64,000 nucleotides of DNA from an uncultured Deferribacteraceae bacterium (GTDB lineage: Bacteria; Chrysiogenota; Deferribacteres; Deferribacterales; Mucispirillaceae). Numbering within the stretch: position 1 is the first letter of the stretch; each line of letters opens with the position of its first letter. The stretch covers positions 38,459 through 102,458 of the forward strand of contig CAMQYS010000004.1 of assembly GCA_947039395.1 (NCBI GenBank). Reading direction: 5' to 3'. Of the stretch, positions 55,424 to 63,936 are shown one piece after another. The notes beneath the pieces were generated by a model. It did not search any database and was not told the DNA's origin. It worked only from the letters and a program-made list of their open reading frames with translations. The position numbers and the translations under genes are program-made.

Positions 55424-55990
55424 CTACTTAATTCCCCACGAATATAAAAGCTCTATCAACATACTCTCTGGATGTTTGCCTTTAAAATCTGCTACTAATG
55501 ATGATCTTGCAGATTCATTATCTGTTGCTAAAATAGACTTATAATACCATAATGATGATAATTTTCCATCAACTAAATATTTATTATAATCAATTTCATT
55601 ACCTAAATCTGATGAAACATACGAAGCAATCTCTTCATAATTACCAGACACTTTAGATAAATAAGCAGATGTATTATCTATATCGTCTTCTGCAAAATAA
55701 AATAAACCTGTTGATAAATTGATATAATCAGAAAATGAAGGATATATATTCACAAGCGATGCAAACTCAGGAATATCCTCTATTGAAGTAACGTTTAATG
55801 CAGCTACTGCAATACTGCCTGCATCCTTAGACTTTGCTCCCTTATACGAATTAAAACCTAAATACACAACTAACACCAAAACAACTAACACTCCTACAAC
55901 GATAATAATCTGTTTAAAGTAGTTCTGTAATAAATTCTCTAACTTATCTACACGATTATCTTCAATAACAACGTTCTTCTTTTTAGCCAT
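55424..55990 (-). CDS. Single-pass membrane protein of YfgM/TPR-like type, unknown role
   Basis: 188 residues. A charged N-terminus (KKKNVVIEDNRVDKLENLLQNYFKQ) leads into one membrane segment (IIIVVGVLVVLVLVVYLGFNSY), then an alanine- and aromatic-rich helical periplasmic part (YINLSTGLFYFAEDDIDNTSAYLSKVSGNYEEIASYV; LWYYKSILATDNESARSSLVADFKGKHPESMLIELLYSW) that resembles the tetratricopeptide-like YfgM/DUF2133 fold. Last in the ntrY-ntrX-aroE-PHP operon, seven bases after the PHP gene. The assignment to a family is tentative. Confidence 0.65.
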   Translation of the reverse strand: MAKKKNVVIEDNRVDKLENLLQNYFKQIIIVVGVLVVLVLVVYLGFNSYKGAKSKDAGSIAVAALNVTSIEDIPEFASLVNIYPSFSDYINLSTGLFYFAEDDIDNTSAYLSKVSGNYEEIASYVSSDLGNEIDYNKYLVDGKLSSLWYYKSILATDNESARSSLVADFKGKHPESMLIELLYSWGIK

Positions 55991-55997
55991 AATTCAA

Positions 55998-56660
55998 CTA
56001 CCCTCTTGATAATGCTTTATTAAATATATTTCTATTATTTGATACTATAACTTCTATCTCTTCTAATGTTAAACCAGCACCTTGCATAACCGATACAGCC
56101 ATATCGTAACCAACATAATCTGATGGCATATGAGCATCATTATTTATTACTAAACTAGCTCCAACCTCTCTTGATAATTTAACCACATGTCCGTTACAAT
56201 AACTATGTCCTTTTCTTGTAGTTATCTCTAAATACACACCGTTATTTGCTGCAAGCTGAACATCTGATAATGTAATAAGACCTGGATGTGCTAAAATATC
56301 CACCCCTGCATCAATCGCAGCCTTATTTGTACCCTCTATATATGGCTCTGTTATCGTTTCTCCATGTACTAAAACTATATCTGCACCTAATAAACGTGCT
56401 TTCAATGTTAATGACTCTATATCAGCAGGTAGAACGTGAGTTAGCTCAACACCTACTATAACTTTAAACTCCTCATCTAATGAATTGTACGACTCTTTAA
56501 ACCTTAGATGTGATGAGATTAACTCTTCTAAATTTGATCGGTCTGCATGATCGGTTATCGCTATACCTAAATAACCTTTAGATTTTGCTCGTCTTGCTGA
56601 CTCCGATGCTATTAAAACTCCATCTGATTTTATTGTATGTGTATGTAAATCGTATAAAAT
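55998..56660 (-). CDS. PHP-domain phosphoesterase, ATT start
   Basis: 220 residues. A caller limited to ATG/GTG/TTG begins at 56405, losing 85 residues. Reading upstream in frame to the TAA near 56693, the only codons between stop and homology are AGC TGT GAT TTT ACT GGA GGA TCA GTC ATT. GGAGG at 56668-56672 is seven bases before ATT at 56660. From there the protein reads (M)LYDLHTHTIKSDG, ITDHAD, GVELTHV, VLVHGETI, ILAHPG, EITTRKGHSYCNG and INNDAHMPSD, the full metal-ligand set of PHP histidinol-phosphatase-like enzymes. Substrate unknown. It lies 20 bases after aroE. Confidence 0.85.
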   Translation of the reverse strand: MLYDLHTHTIKSDGVLIASESARRAKSKGYLGIAITDHADRSNLEELISSHLRFKESYNSLDEEFKVIVGVELTHVLPADIESLTLKARLLGADIVLVHGETITEPYIEGTNKAAIDAGVDILAHPGLITLSDVQLAANNGVYLEITTRKGHSYCNGHVVKLSREVGASLVINNDAHMPSDYVGYDMAVSVMQGAGLTLEEIEVIVSNNRNIFNKALSRG

Positions 56661-56667
56661 GACTGAT

Positions 56668-56672
56668 CCTCC
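56668..56672 (-). promoter_or_regulatory. Ribosome binding site supporting the ATT start of the PHP gene
   Basis: GGAGG read on the minus strand, seven bases before ATT at 56660. It decides the start because no ATG, GTG or TTG lies between the preceding stop and the PHP motif. Confidence 0.75.
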
Positions 56673-56679
56673 AGTAAAA

Positions 56680-57492
56680 TCACAGCTTTATTACATTTAT
56701 CTTAAAATATTTTATATCAAACTCAAACTCTCTACCTGTCCAGATATTAAATGATTTATATGCTTGCATAATTAGCATATCTATACCATTTACTAATTTT
56801 AAATGCGGATATCTACGCTTAATAACATCTAAGAATGGAGTTAAACCATTACTATATTGTAAATCTATAGCACAATCTCTAATATTCATTCCAAGATTTA
56901 AAAAATCAAAATCACTATTATGAATAGATGTAGTATTGATTATGATATCCGAATCAATTGATGATAATTTATCATAGGGAATAGCCGTAATATTATGCAT
57001 AGATAGGTTCGCAACAGCTTCTGCTTTCTCAATCGACCTATTAGCTATATATATATCAAGGTTTGTATACTTATTAAGCGCTGTTACAAGCGCTCTACTT
57101 GCTCCACCTGCTCCCAATATGATAATCGAACTTTTATCGACCTTAATATTATTTAATGTAAAAAGTTGATCTACACCGTAAATATCTGTATTATAACCTT
57201 TGATCCCTTTATCATTAAACTTAATCAAATTTACCGCTTTAGAATATTCTGCTAATTTGTCATAATCATTGCATAACTCATAAATCTTCTCTTTATATGG
57301 ATGAGTTACATTAACACCTACAAAATGATGCTCTCTTAAAAAATCTAATGATTTTTCTAGTTTAGAACTATCTTTAATATCAAATACTGTATATCCACCA
57401 TTAATACATGTAGCACTAAAAAAACAATTATGAACAATCGGTGATAAAGTATGCGTTAACGGAGTACCAATAATACCTATATTGACGTACAT
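56680..57492 (-). CDS. aroE: Shikimate dehydrogenase
   Basis: 270 residues from the ATG at 57492, with AAGGGG six bases upstream. PLTHTLSPIVHN opens the family, the catalytic Lys is in VNVTHPYKEKI, the catalytic Asp is in GYNTDIYGV, and the NADP fold is IIILGAGGASRALVTAL. The ending NGIDMLIMQAYKSFNIWTG is typical. It reduces 3-dehydroshikimate to shikimate for aromatic amino acids. It ends in TGA. Neighbours are ntrX upstream and the PHP gene downstream. Confidence 0.94.
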   Translation of the reverse strand: MYVNIGIIGTPLTHTLSPIVHNCFFSATCINGGYTVFDIKDSSKLEKSLDFLREHHFVGVNVTHPYKEKIYELCNDYDKLAEYSKAVNLIKFNDKGIKGYNTDIYGVDQLFTLNNIKVDKSSIIILGAGGASRALVTALNKYTNLDIYIANRSIEKAEAVANLSMHNITAIPYDKLSSIDSDIIINTTSIHNSDFDFLNLGMNIRDCAIDLQYSNGLTPFLDVIKRRYPHLKLVNGIDMLIMQAYKSFNIWTGREFEFDIKYFKINVIKL

Positions 57493-57618
57493 ATACAACC
57501 CCTTACAATTTCAAATCCACAGAAACAAACCACAAACATACTATAGCAAATACATAATATAGTCAATATAGTTGACAGTACTAAAACAAATTAACACACT
57601 GATATTTTATATAAAACA

Positions 57619-58986
57619 TCAACTATTCTTATTTTTATCTAATCCTAAACTTTTTATTTTTTTATAAAGATATGTTCTCTCAATATCAAGAACAGTAGCA
57701 GACTTTATAATATTCCAATTATTTTCAATTAAAACATTTAAAAAATAATCACGCTCAAATGTATCCTTTGCATGCTTTAACGTAAAGCTATATTTATCAT
57801 AGGTAGTAATACCATTTAAACCTTTATTATGATTAATAATGATACTTGGTGCATCATCTACCCCAATAACTTCTTTATCTGATAATACAGCTAATCTTTC
57901 TACGATATTTTTTAACTGTCGTACATTGCCCGGAAAATTATAGCTCATAAACATATCCATTAACTCATTCGATAAACTCTTCTCTACAAGAGAGTTTAAT
58001 GACGTAACTGATTTTAAAAAATAGTTTACCAAATAAGGAATATCTTCCTTACGCTCTCTAAGTGGAGGTACTTCTATTGGAATAATATTTATCTTATCAA
58101 ATAAATCGGCTCTAAAATTCTTATTAGCGATCTCTATACTCATATCTTTATTAGTTGTACATATTAATCTAAAATTAGATTTAACAACTTTATTGCTACC
58201 TATCGGAGTGAACTCTCCTGTCTCTAAAACCTTCAAAAGTTTTACCTGTGTAGAGATATCCATATCGCCTATCTCATCAAGAAATAGTGTGCCACCATTT
58301 GCTAATTCAAACATACCTTTCTTTTCAGCTGTTGCATCTTTAAAAGCTCCTTGTTCGTATCCAAACAGTTCTCTTTCTAAAAACTCGCTTGGCACAGCCG
58401 AACAATTAATCTCTACAAGTGGTTGATCAGAATATATACCTAACATATGTATCAACCTACTAACATGTTCTTTACCTGTCCCATTCTCTCCTGTTATTAA
58501 TACAAATGAATTCATATTAGAAACTCTATCTATTTTATCTTTTAGTCTATTAACTATTTGACTTACACCGATTAAATTATATTTCTTGATTAAATTATAT
58601 TTTGAGTTACGTAAATCTTTCAATAACTTACTACGGTCTTTTAAGTGCTTTAAGATCATGACTATTCGTTCTAATGATAACGGTTTCTCTAAGAAATCAT
58701 ATGCACCATATTTAATACTCTCTACAGCATTCTCTATTGTTCCGTGTCCTGAAATCATTACAACTTCTATCTCTGGATAATATCGTTTAATATCTTTCAA
58801 TCCTTCCATACCATCTATATCTGGAAGCCATATATCAAGAAATACTATATCAAACATCTCTTCTTTTAACAGTTCCATTCCCTCTGTAAAAGTTAATGTG
58901 TGTTTAGATATATTTCCTTCATCATTAACTATGCCCATTATTGCAACACCTATATTCTTCTCATCATCAATTATTAAAATCTTCAT
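57619..58986 (-). CDS. ntrX: NtrX-type response regulator with degenerate GAFTGA loop
   Basis: 455 residues from the ATG at 58986 (MKILIIDDEKN), with GAGG upstream. Receiver domain with phospho-acceptor Asp in VFLDIWLPDIDG and Lys in LEKPLS. AAA+ domain: VLITGENGTGKEHVSR, VEINCSAVPSEFLERELFGYEQGAFKDA, TLFLDEIGDM. The sigma54-contact loop GAFTGA reads GAFKDA. A Fis-type HTH closes the protein (NNWNIIKSATVLDIERTYLYKKIKSLGL). NtrX proteins often regulate nitrogen or redox genes. It starts 19 bases after ntrY. Confidence 0.88.
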   Translation of the reverse strand: MKILIIDDEKNIGVAIMGIVNDEGNISKHTLTFTEGMELLKEEMFDIVFLDIWLPDIDGMEGLKDIKRYYPEIEVVMISGHGTIENAVESIKYGAYDFLEKPLSLERIVMILKHLKDRSKLLKDLRNSKYNLIKKYNLIGVSQIVNRLKDKIDRVSNMNSFVLITGENGTGKEHVSRLIHMLGIYSDQPLVEINCSAVPSEFLERELFGYEQGAFKDATAEKKGMFELANGGTLFLDEIGDMDISTQVKLLKVLETGEFTPIGSNKVVKSNFRLICTTNKDMSIEIANKNFRADLFDKINIIPIEVPPLRERKEDIPYLVNYFLKSVTSLNSLVEKSLSNELMDMFMSYNFPGNVRQLKNIVERLAVLSDKEVIGVDDAPSIIINHNKGLNGITTYDKYSFTLKHAKDTFERDYFLNVLIENNWNIIKSATVLDIERTYLYKKIKSLGLDKNKNS

Positions 58987-59004
58987 CTCTAATTCCTCTA
59001 TCAA

Positions 59005-61203
59005 TTACTTTGGAACTTTTATAATAAATCTAGCACCTTTCTCTAAGTTCACTACATCAATAGTTCCTTGATGCTCATCAATTACCTTTTTAACTATTGC
59101 TAATCCTAAACCTGTTCCACCACTACGTTTACTAAAATATGGATTAAAAACATTACTGATATCCTTCTCATTAATACCACCGCCTGTATCATCAAATATC
59201 ATTGTAATATCAGTTGCAGACTCATCTAATGTGATAGTAACCTCTCCTATTTCATTCATCGCTGATACAGAGTTGGTTATTAAGTTTTGTAAGACACGCT
59301 TAATCTGAAGTTTATCACCAAAAATAGTTACTGCACAATCTTTATCAAAATTATAATTAAATTTTACATTAGGATATGAACGTTCATATAAATAAACAGT
59401 ATTCAATATCTTTTCACATAAGTTGATCTCAATCTTATGAGAAACTCTCTCTTTAGCAAAAAACGAAAACTCTTCTACTAACTCTAGTAACGACTCAACC
59501 TCACTTACTATAGTATCCATACTTGAGATAACAATATCTTTAAGCTCTTTATCATCTAAAATAGCGATACGTTTATTAACTCTTTCCGCCATTAATTTAA
59601 TAGGTGTTAATGGGTTCTTAACTTCATGTGCTATACGTGTTGCAACCTCTTTCCACACCTCAAATCGCTGCGATGTTACAATATCTGTAACATCATCTAA
59701 AACAATAAGTAACTGCTCCTCTTCTAATGTAAATATTGAAGAGATATTCATTAAATATATCTTAGACTTGCCATCTACTATAAACGATATATTTGTTATT
59801 ATTTGCTTATCATCAACTCTTAAAAACTCTGATATCTCAACTAATATATGTTTCTTAAAATTTTCTTCACTATTAGAGATAAATAGATCTGCCTTCTCGT
59901 TCATCTCTAAAATAGTTAGATCTTTTTTCATCAATATTATCATAGATAAAACATTTTTAAATATAGCATCAATATACATTTTATCTATTAAAATCTGATT
60001 ATATGTTTCAGATAAAGTAACATTTTTACTATTCAACTCATTTGTATGTTCTTTAAGTTTAGATGTCATATTATTAAAAGTGTCAATTAGGTAAGATATC
60101 TCCGATCCTCCTGTTGAATTCACTTTTATATCTAAATTTCCACCTGATATAAGTACAGATGCATCAGCTAACTCTTCAATAGGTTTTGTTATACTATTAG
60201 CAAACAATACAGAACCCCATAAAGCAGAGAAAACTACTATTAAAAATAAAACCACCATCAACATCAAATAAGAGTTCTTTACTGGATAAGAGAAATATTT
60301 ACTCTCTGAATGAATACTCTTTAATATGTTTATACTTGCAATATCTAACTCTATTGTAGGAGGAATAAGTTTATATGATATTAAAAAGCGATTCTCATCT
60401 AAAGGATAAGATAACCAATAAAATGTTTTGTTATTAAATTGATCAATACCATTATCTTTTTCATACAAAAGCATACTATCTAAATACGTACTCAATATAA
60501 AGCTGATATTACTATCAATATTCTCTTCTTTACTACTATTAACATCATTAGAGTATATTATCTTTTTCTTATCAATATTATATACAGCAGCACCAGAAAA
60601 CACATCATTATTAATATAAGTATTTAGTAATTCCATTACTTCAATATCATTATCATCTGATATATCTAATAAAGATATTACATTAAGATTTAATGTATCT
60701 ATCATTAAACCTTCATAATCTTTTAAAATATTTAATGAGCTTGATAATGAGTAATCAATCTGTGCGTTAAACCACTTATTTATCGCTACATTTATAACAG
60801 TTACTGCAAAAGTGAATATAAAAAATGATGGTATAACTGAAATTATCATAGAGAATAATATAACCTTACTCTTAAGACGTGAACCAAACTTTTTATCACT
60901 TCTTTCTGCAATTATTTTTGCCATTATTCTAAATATCATCAACATAATAAATAAAATTATTATTACATTAAGGTTTACAAGAAGAAAAATAGATACATTT
61001 GTATACCAAGCATAATTTACATTTGTAATATTTTTGCCTACAATAAAATTTATACCAACAATAATAAGAAGATATAGTAGATATTTACTTAATGTTCTTT
61101 TAGGGTTATTAATCGAGCTGGTAGTTAATATATTTGTTATATTAGATATAAAATGTAATACTTTTCTTCTAAATATCGCTATATGTAGTCTGATTTTCTT
61201 CAT
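59005..61203 (-). CDS. ntrY: NtrY-type sensor histidine kinase
   Basis: 732 residues. Several N-terminal membrane segments (LLYLLIIVGINFIVG, SIFLLVNLNVIIILFIMLMIF, VILFSMIISVIPSFFIFTFAVTVI) are followed by a long extracytoplasmic part and another segment at LMLMVVLFLIVVFSALWGSV. Then come a HAMP linker, a PAS-like region, HisKA with phospho-acceptor His in ATRIAHEVKNPLTPIKLMAERV, and an ATP-binding domain (FGDKLQIKRVLQNLITNSVSAM, DDTGGGI, SGGTGLGLAIVKKVIDEHQG). First in the operon; the partner regulator follows directly. Start has CGGAG. Confidence 0.92.
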   Translation of the reverse strand: MKKIRLHIAIFRRKVLHFISNITNILTTSSINNPKRTLSKYLLYLLIIVGINFIVGKNITNVNYAWYTNVSIFLLVNLNVIIILFIMLMIFRIMAKIIAERSDKKFGSRLKSKVILFSMIISVIPSFFIFTFAVTVINVAINKWFNAQIDYSLSSSLNILKDYEGLMIDTLNLNVISLLDISDDNDIEVMELLNTYINNDVFSGAAVYNIDKKKIIYSNDVNSSKEENIDSNISFILSTYLDSMLLYEKDNGIDQFNNKTFYWLSYPLDENRFLISYKLIPPTIELDIASINILKSIHSESKYFSYPVKNSYLMLMVVLFLIVVFSALWGSVLFANSITKPIEELADASVLISGGNLDIKVNSTGGSEISYLIDTFNNMTSKLKEHTNELNSKNVTLSETYNQILIDKMYIDAIFKNVLSMIILMKKDLTILEMNEKADLFISNSEENFKKHILVEISEFLRVDDKQIITNISFIVDGKSKIYLMNISSIFTLEEEQLLIVLDDVTDIVTSQRFEVWKEVATRIAHEVKNPLTPIKLMAERVNKRIAILDDKELKDIVISSMDTIVSEVESLLELVEEFSFFAKERVSHKIEINLCEKILNTVYLYERSYPNVKFNYNFDKDCAVTIFGDKLQIKRVLQNLITNSVSAMNEIGEVTITLDESATDITMIFDDTGGGINEKDISNVFNPYFSKRSGGTGLGLAIVKKVIDEHQGTIDVVNLEKGARFIIKVPK

Positions 61204-61343
61204 TAATACCTACTCCGCCTATAAATACCTTATAGAATAATCTATCTATCATATAAATAAAATATTATTATTGCAAGAAGTTCTAATATAATGTAATAAT
61301 AAACAGATATGATATTCTTTACAAGTAAATATTGGGAGAAAAT

Positions 61344-62123
61344 ATGGCTGATTTTGAACATAAGACTATTGAATACGGCACAACGATCTTAAAACTTATT
61401 AGAGTAAAAGAGTTTATTGACGGAAATCAACGATTGTTTGGAAATATATTGTTTTCAATCAAACATTATAGAGAACAACATAATGAGATGATGCATGTAA
61501 GAATAATACCACTTTCAGGTATTACTAAAATATCTGGTGCTAATAGGTACACAGTACAAGCTGATGCAAAACTATCTATAAATAAGGTATATGTTAATGC
61601 TAACCATAACAACCAATCAATAGAGTTTGGTCCTCTTCAAGGGTTGCTTATAGATGAATCTATAGCTAATCGTGGTATAGGAACATTTGCATTAAATGAG
61701 TTAGTTAAATGGGTTAAACAAAATTTTGAAGAATATGTTGTCGTACCATTTGAATTTGTTGGAACAGATTCTATGACAACTGATGATAAAGAGATACGAA
61801 TAAAATTTTTAGAAAACTTCGGGTTTAATCTGAACTTCTCAGATATATCAAGAAAAAGCGGGTCAATGAAAGCAAGAAGAGTTTCATTTTTAAGAGAATA
61901 TTTAAATTTCGATAAAGTTGATGAAATAGATATTGAACCATATTTCTTCAACCTAATTAAAGAGAAATCTGATATAGATAAACAGTATAATGAATTAAAA
62001 ATAGATTACCAACTAAGAGGAGAAGAACTTTTAGGTGGAGTGCAAAAAGCAGATATAATTAAATACTCTATTATCTTTATTGTAGCCATATTATTCATAT
62101 TTATATTTCTTATGAGTTATTAA
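61344..62123 (+). CDS. GNAT-like acetyltransferase with C-terminal membrane anchor
   Basis: 259 residues from the ATG at 61344, with GGGAG five bases upstream; a TTG at 61332 is rejected. The acetyl-CoA-binding loop is plausible in LQGLLIDESIANRGIGTFALNELVKWVK, and RIKFLENFGFNLNF resembles the motif B end of GNAT domains. The last 20 residues are a membrane segment (YSIIFIVAILFIFIFLMSY) after a helical linker, so the protein is probably tail-anchored. Substrate unknown; the fold assignment is moderate. It precedes the HgdB-like gene by 27 bases. Confidence 0.6.
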   Translation: MADFEHKTIEYGTTILKLIRVKEFIDGNQRLFGNILFSIKHYREQHNEMMHVRIIPLSGITKISGANRYTVQADAKLSINKVYVNANHNNQSIEFGPLQGLLIDESIANRGIGTFALNELVKWVKQNFEEYVVVPFEFVGTDSMTTDDKEIRIKFLENFGFNLNFSDISRKSGSMKARRVSFLREYLNFDKVDEIDIEPYFFNLIKEKSDIDKQYNELKIDYQLRGEELLGGVQKADIIKYSIIFIVAILFIFIFLMSY

Positions 62124-62141
62124 TAGTTAATAGTAGTTAGT

Positions 62142-62153
62142 AGGTGTAATATA
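62142..62153 (+). promoter_or_regulatory. Ribosome binding site and ATA start of the HgdB-like gene
   Basis: AGG (62142-62144), TGTAAT, then ATA at 62151. No ATG, GTG or TTG is available between the TAG at 62124 and the strongly conserved N-terminus. The AGGTGTAATAT context is identical at 18157-18167. Confidence 0.75.
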
Positions 62154-63158
62154 AAAAAAATTGGTTTCACAACAACAATCCCTGTAGAGATTGTTTTAGC
62201 AAGTAATAATATCCCAATAGATTTAAATAATATTTTCATATCCCATGACAATCCCTTAGAATTTATTGATTATGCACATCAAAGTGTTCTTCCAAGAAAC
62301 TTATGTAATTGGATAAAAGGGCTCTACTCTGTAGCTATAAGAGATAGATCTGTTGATGAGATAATATCTGTTGTTAGTGGGGATTGTAGTAATACTCACG
62401 CATTAACAGAACTGTATGAAGAAAATAATATAACTGTACATAGATTTTCTTATCCCTCATCTAAATCTAATCTTTATAATGAGTTAAAAACAGAGATTAC
62501 AAACCTTGCAGCTGCATTCTCATTAACATTAAAAGATGTTCAAGAATATTCAAGAGTAACAGATATTGTTAGAGCAAAATTAAAAAAAATCGATCAGTTA
62601 ACTATTGAAAATAAAGTTACTGGTTTTGAAAATCATCTATGGTTAGTTTCATCAACAGATTTCTGTTCAGATTTAGATAAATTTTCTAAAAATCTTGATG
62701 AATTTATAAAAGAGGCAGAAGATCGTAAACCTATGGACTCATCTGTTAGATTAGCATTTATAGGCGTGCCTCCGATTATTCCTAATATCTATAATCTAGT
62801 AGAAAAGAAAAGCTGTAAAATAGTTTTCAATGAAGTACAACGTCAATTTACTATCCCCTCTGAAGCTGATGACTATGTACAAAGGTATATCGACTATACA
62901 TATCCTTACTCAATATGGGATAGAATAAAAGATATTAAAGAACAGATAGCTTTAAGAAAAGTTGATGGTATTATCCATTATGTTCAATCGTTTTGTTATC
63001 GCCAAATACAAGATATTGTTATTAGAAAGCATATCAATAATATGCCGATCTTAACAATTGAGGGCGATAAACCACTAGATATAGACAATAGAACTATAAT
63101 AAGAATAGATTCTTTTGTTGAAATGTTACATGACAAAAAAGCAGGAAAAGTTAGATAA
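62151..63158 (+). CDS. 2-hydroxyacyl-CoA dehydratase-like (HgdB/D-component) protein, ATA start
   Basis: 335 residues from ATA at 62151. The first in-frame ATG is at 62733, over 190 codons in, so a canonical caller keeps less than half. The N-terminus (M)KKIGFTTTIPVEIVLASNNIPIDLNN is the usual family start. Cys-bearing motifs are PRNLCNWIKG, SGDCSNTH and SFCYRQI, the three Cys that bind the [4Fe-4S] or double-cubane cluster. RQFTIPSEADDYVQRYIDYTYPYSIWDRI follows. With the activase next door this makes a two-gene set without an HgdA partner, as in double-cubane cluster systems. Reaction unknown. Confidence 0.85.
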   Translation: MKKIGFTTTIPVEIVLASNNIPIDLNNIFISHDNPLEFIDYAHQSVLPRNLCNWIKGLYSVAIRDRSVDEIISVVSGDCSNTHALTELYEENNITVHRFSYPSSKSNLYNELKTEITNLAAAFSLTLKDVQEYSRVTDIVRAKLKKIDQLTIENKVTGFENHLWLVSSTDFCSDLDKFSKNLDEFIKEAEDRKPMDSSVRLAFIGVPPIIPNIYNLVEKKSCKIVFNEVQRQFTIPSEADDYVQRYIDYTYPYSIWDRIKDIKEQIALRKVDGIIHYVQSFCYRQIQDIVIRKHINNMPILTIEGDKPLDIDNRTIIRIDSFVEMLHDKKAGKVR

Positions 63159-63162
63159 AATT

Positions 63163-63936
63163 ATGGATAAATCAAAAAAATATGTAGGTATAGATATCGG
63201 TAGTAGATACGTTAAAATTGTAACCTATGATGACAGCGACCTTACTTTTAATAGAATAAGTTTAAATACTATTGATTTCTATAAAAAATACACGTATCAC
63301 AAAAATAATAAGTTGAATATCGACCTCAATAATCTATTAGGTCAAGATATTTTTCATATTACAGCAACTGGATACGGTAGAAATCTTCTAGAGTTTAATA
63401 ATGCTGAAATCATATCAGAGATCAAAGCACATTTTAGAGGTGCAAGACGTAGTTCTAAAATGGATGATTTCACACTAATTGATATCGGTGGACAAGATAG
63501 TAAGGTTATTATCTCTAGAAATGGATATATAGAAGATTTTATTATGAATGATAAATGTGCTGCATCAACAGGAAGGTTTTTAGAGAATAGTGCATCTATC
63601 TTAGGTATAACTGTTGAAGAGTTAGCATCTATGAAAGACTCATCAATTGATATATCTGTAACATGTGCCGTGTTTGCAGAGAGTGAGATTATTAGTCAAT
63701 TAGCATCAGGTAAGAGAGTTGAACAGATAGGCGCTGGTATAAATCTATCTATTGCTAAACGTATTGCTACACTTTTATCATCTAAACTATCAGATAATGT
63801 TCTAGCTTCAGGTGGAGTTTCAAAAAGTAAAGCTATAATAGAGTTCATGTCAGAGATCATCAAGAAAGATATAATAATAATTGAAAACTCAGAGTTTAAC
63901 GGTGCATTCGGTGCGTTAAAAGAGTATCAAGCATAG
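63163..63936 (+). CDS. HgdC/BadF-type ATPase activator of acyl-CoA dehydratase
   Basis: 257 residues from the ATG at 63163, four bases after the HgdB-like stop. ASKHA ATPase motifs: YVGIDIGSRYVKIVTYD, TATGYGRNLLEF, TLIDIGGQDSKVI, and NVLASGGVSKSKAIIEFM. The cluster-binding Cys are in MNDKCAASTGRFLENSASILGI and ISVTCAVFAESEIISQLASGKR. These activators use ATP to send one low-potential electron to the dehydratase-like partner. Earlier starts (TTG 63115, ATG 63130) overlap the HgdB gene without a ribosome binding site. Confidence 0.9.
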   Translation: MDKSKKYVGIDIGSRYVKIVTYDDSDLTFNRISLNTIDFYKKYTYHKNNKLNIDLNNLLGQDIFHITATGYGRNLLEFNNAEIISEIKAHFRGARRSSKMDDFTLIDIGGQDSKVIISRNGYIEDFIMNDKCAASTGRFLENSASILGITVEELASMKDSSIDISVTCAVFAESEIISQLASGKRVEQIGAGINLSIAKRIATLLSSKLSDNVLASGGVSKSKAIIEFMSEIIKKDIIIIENSEFNGAFGALKEYQA

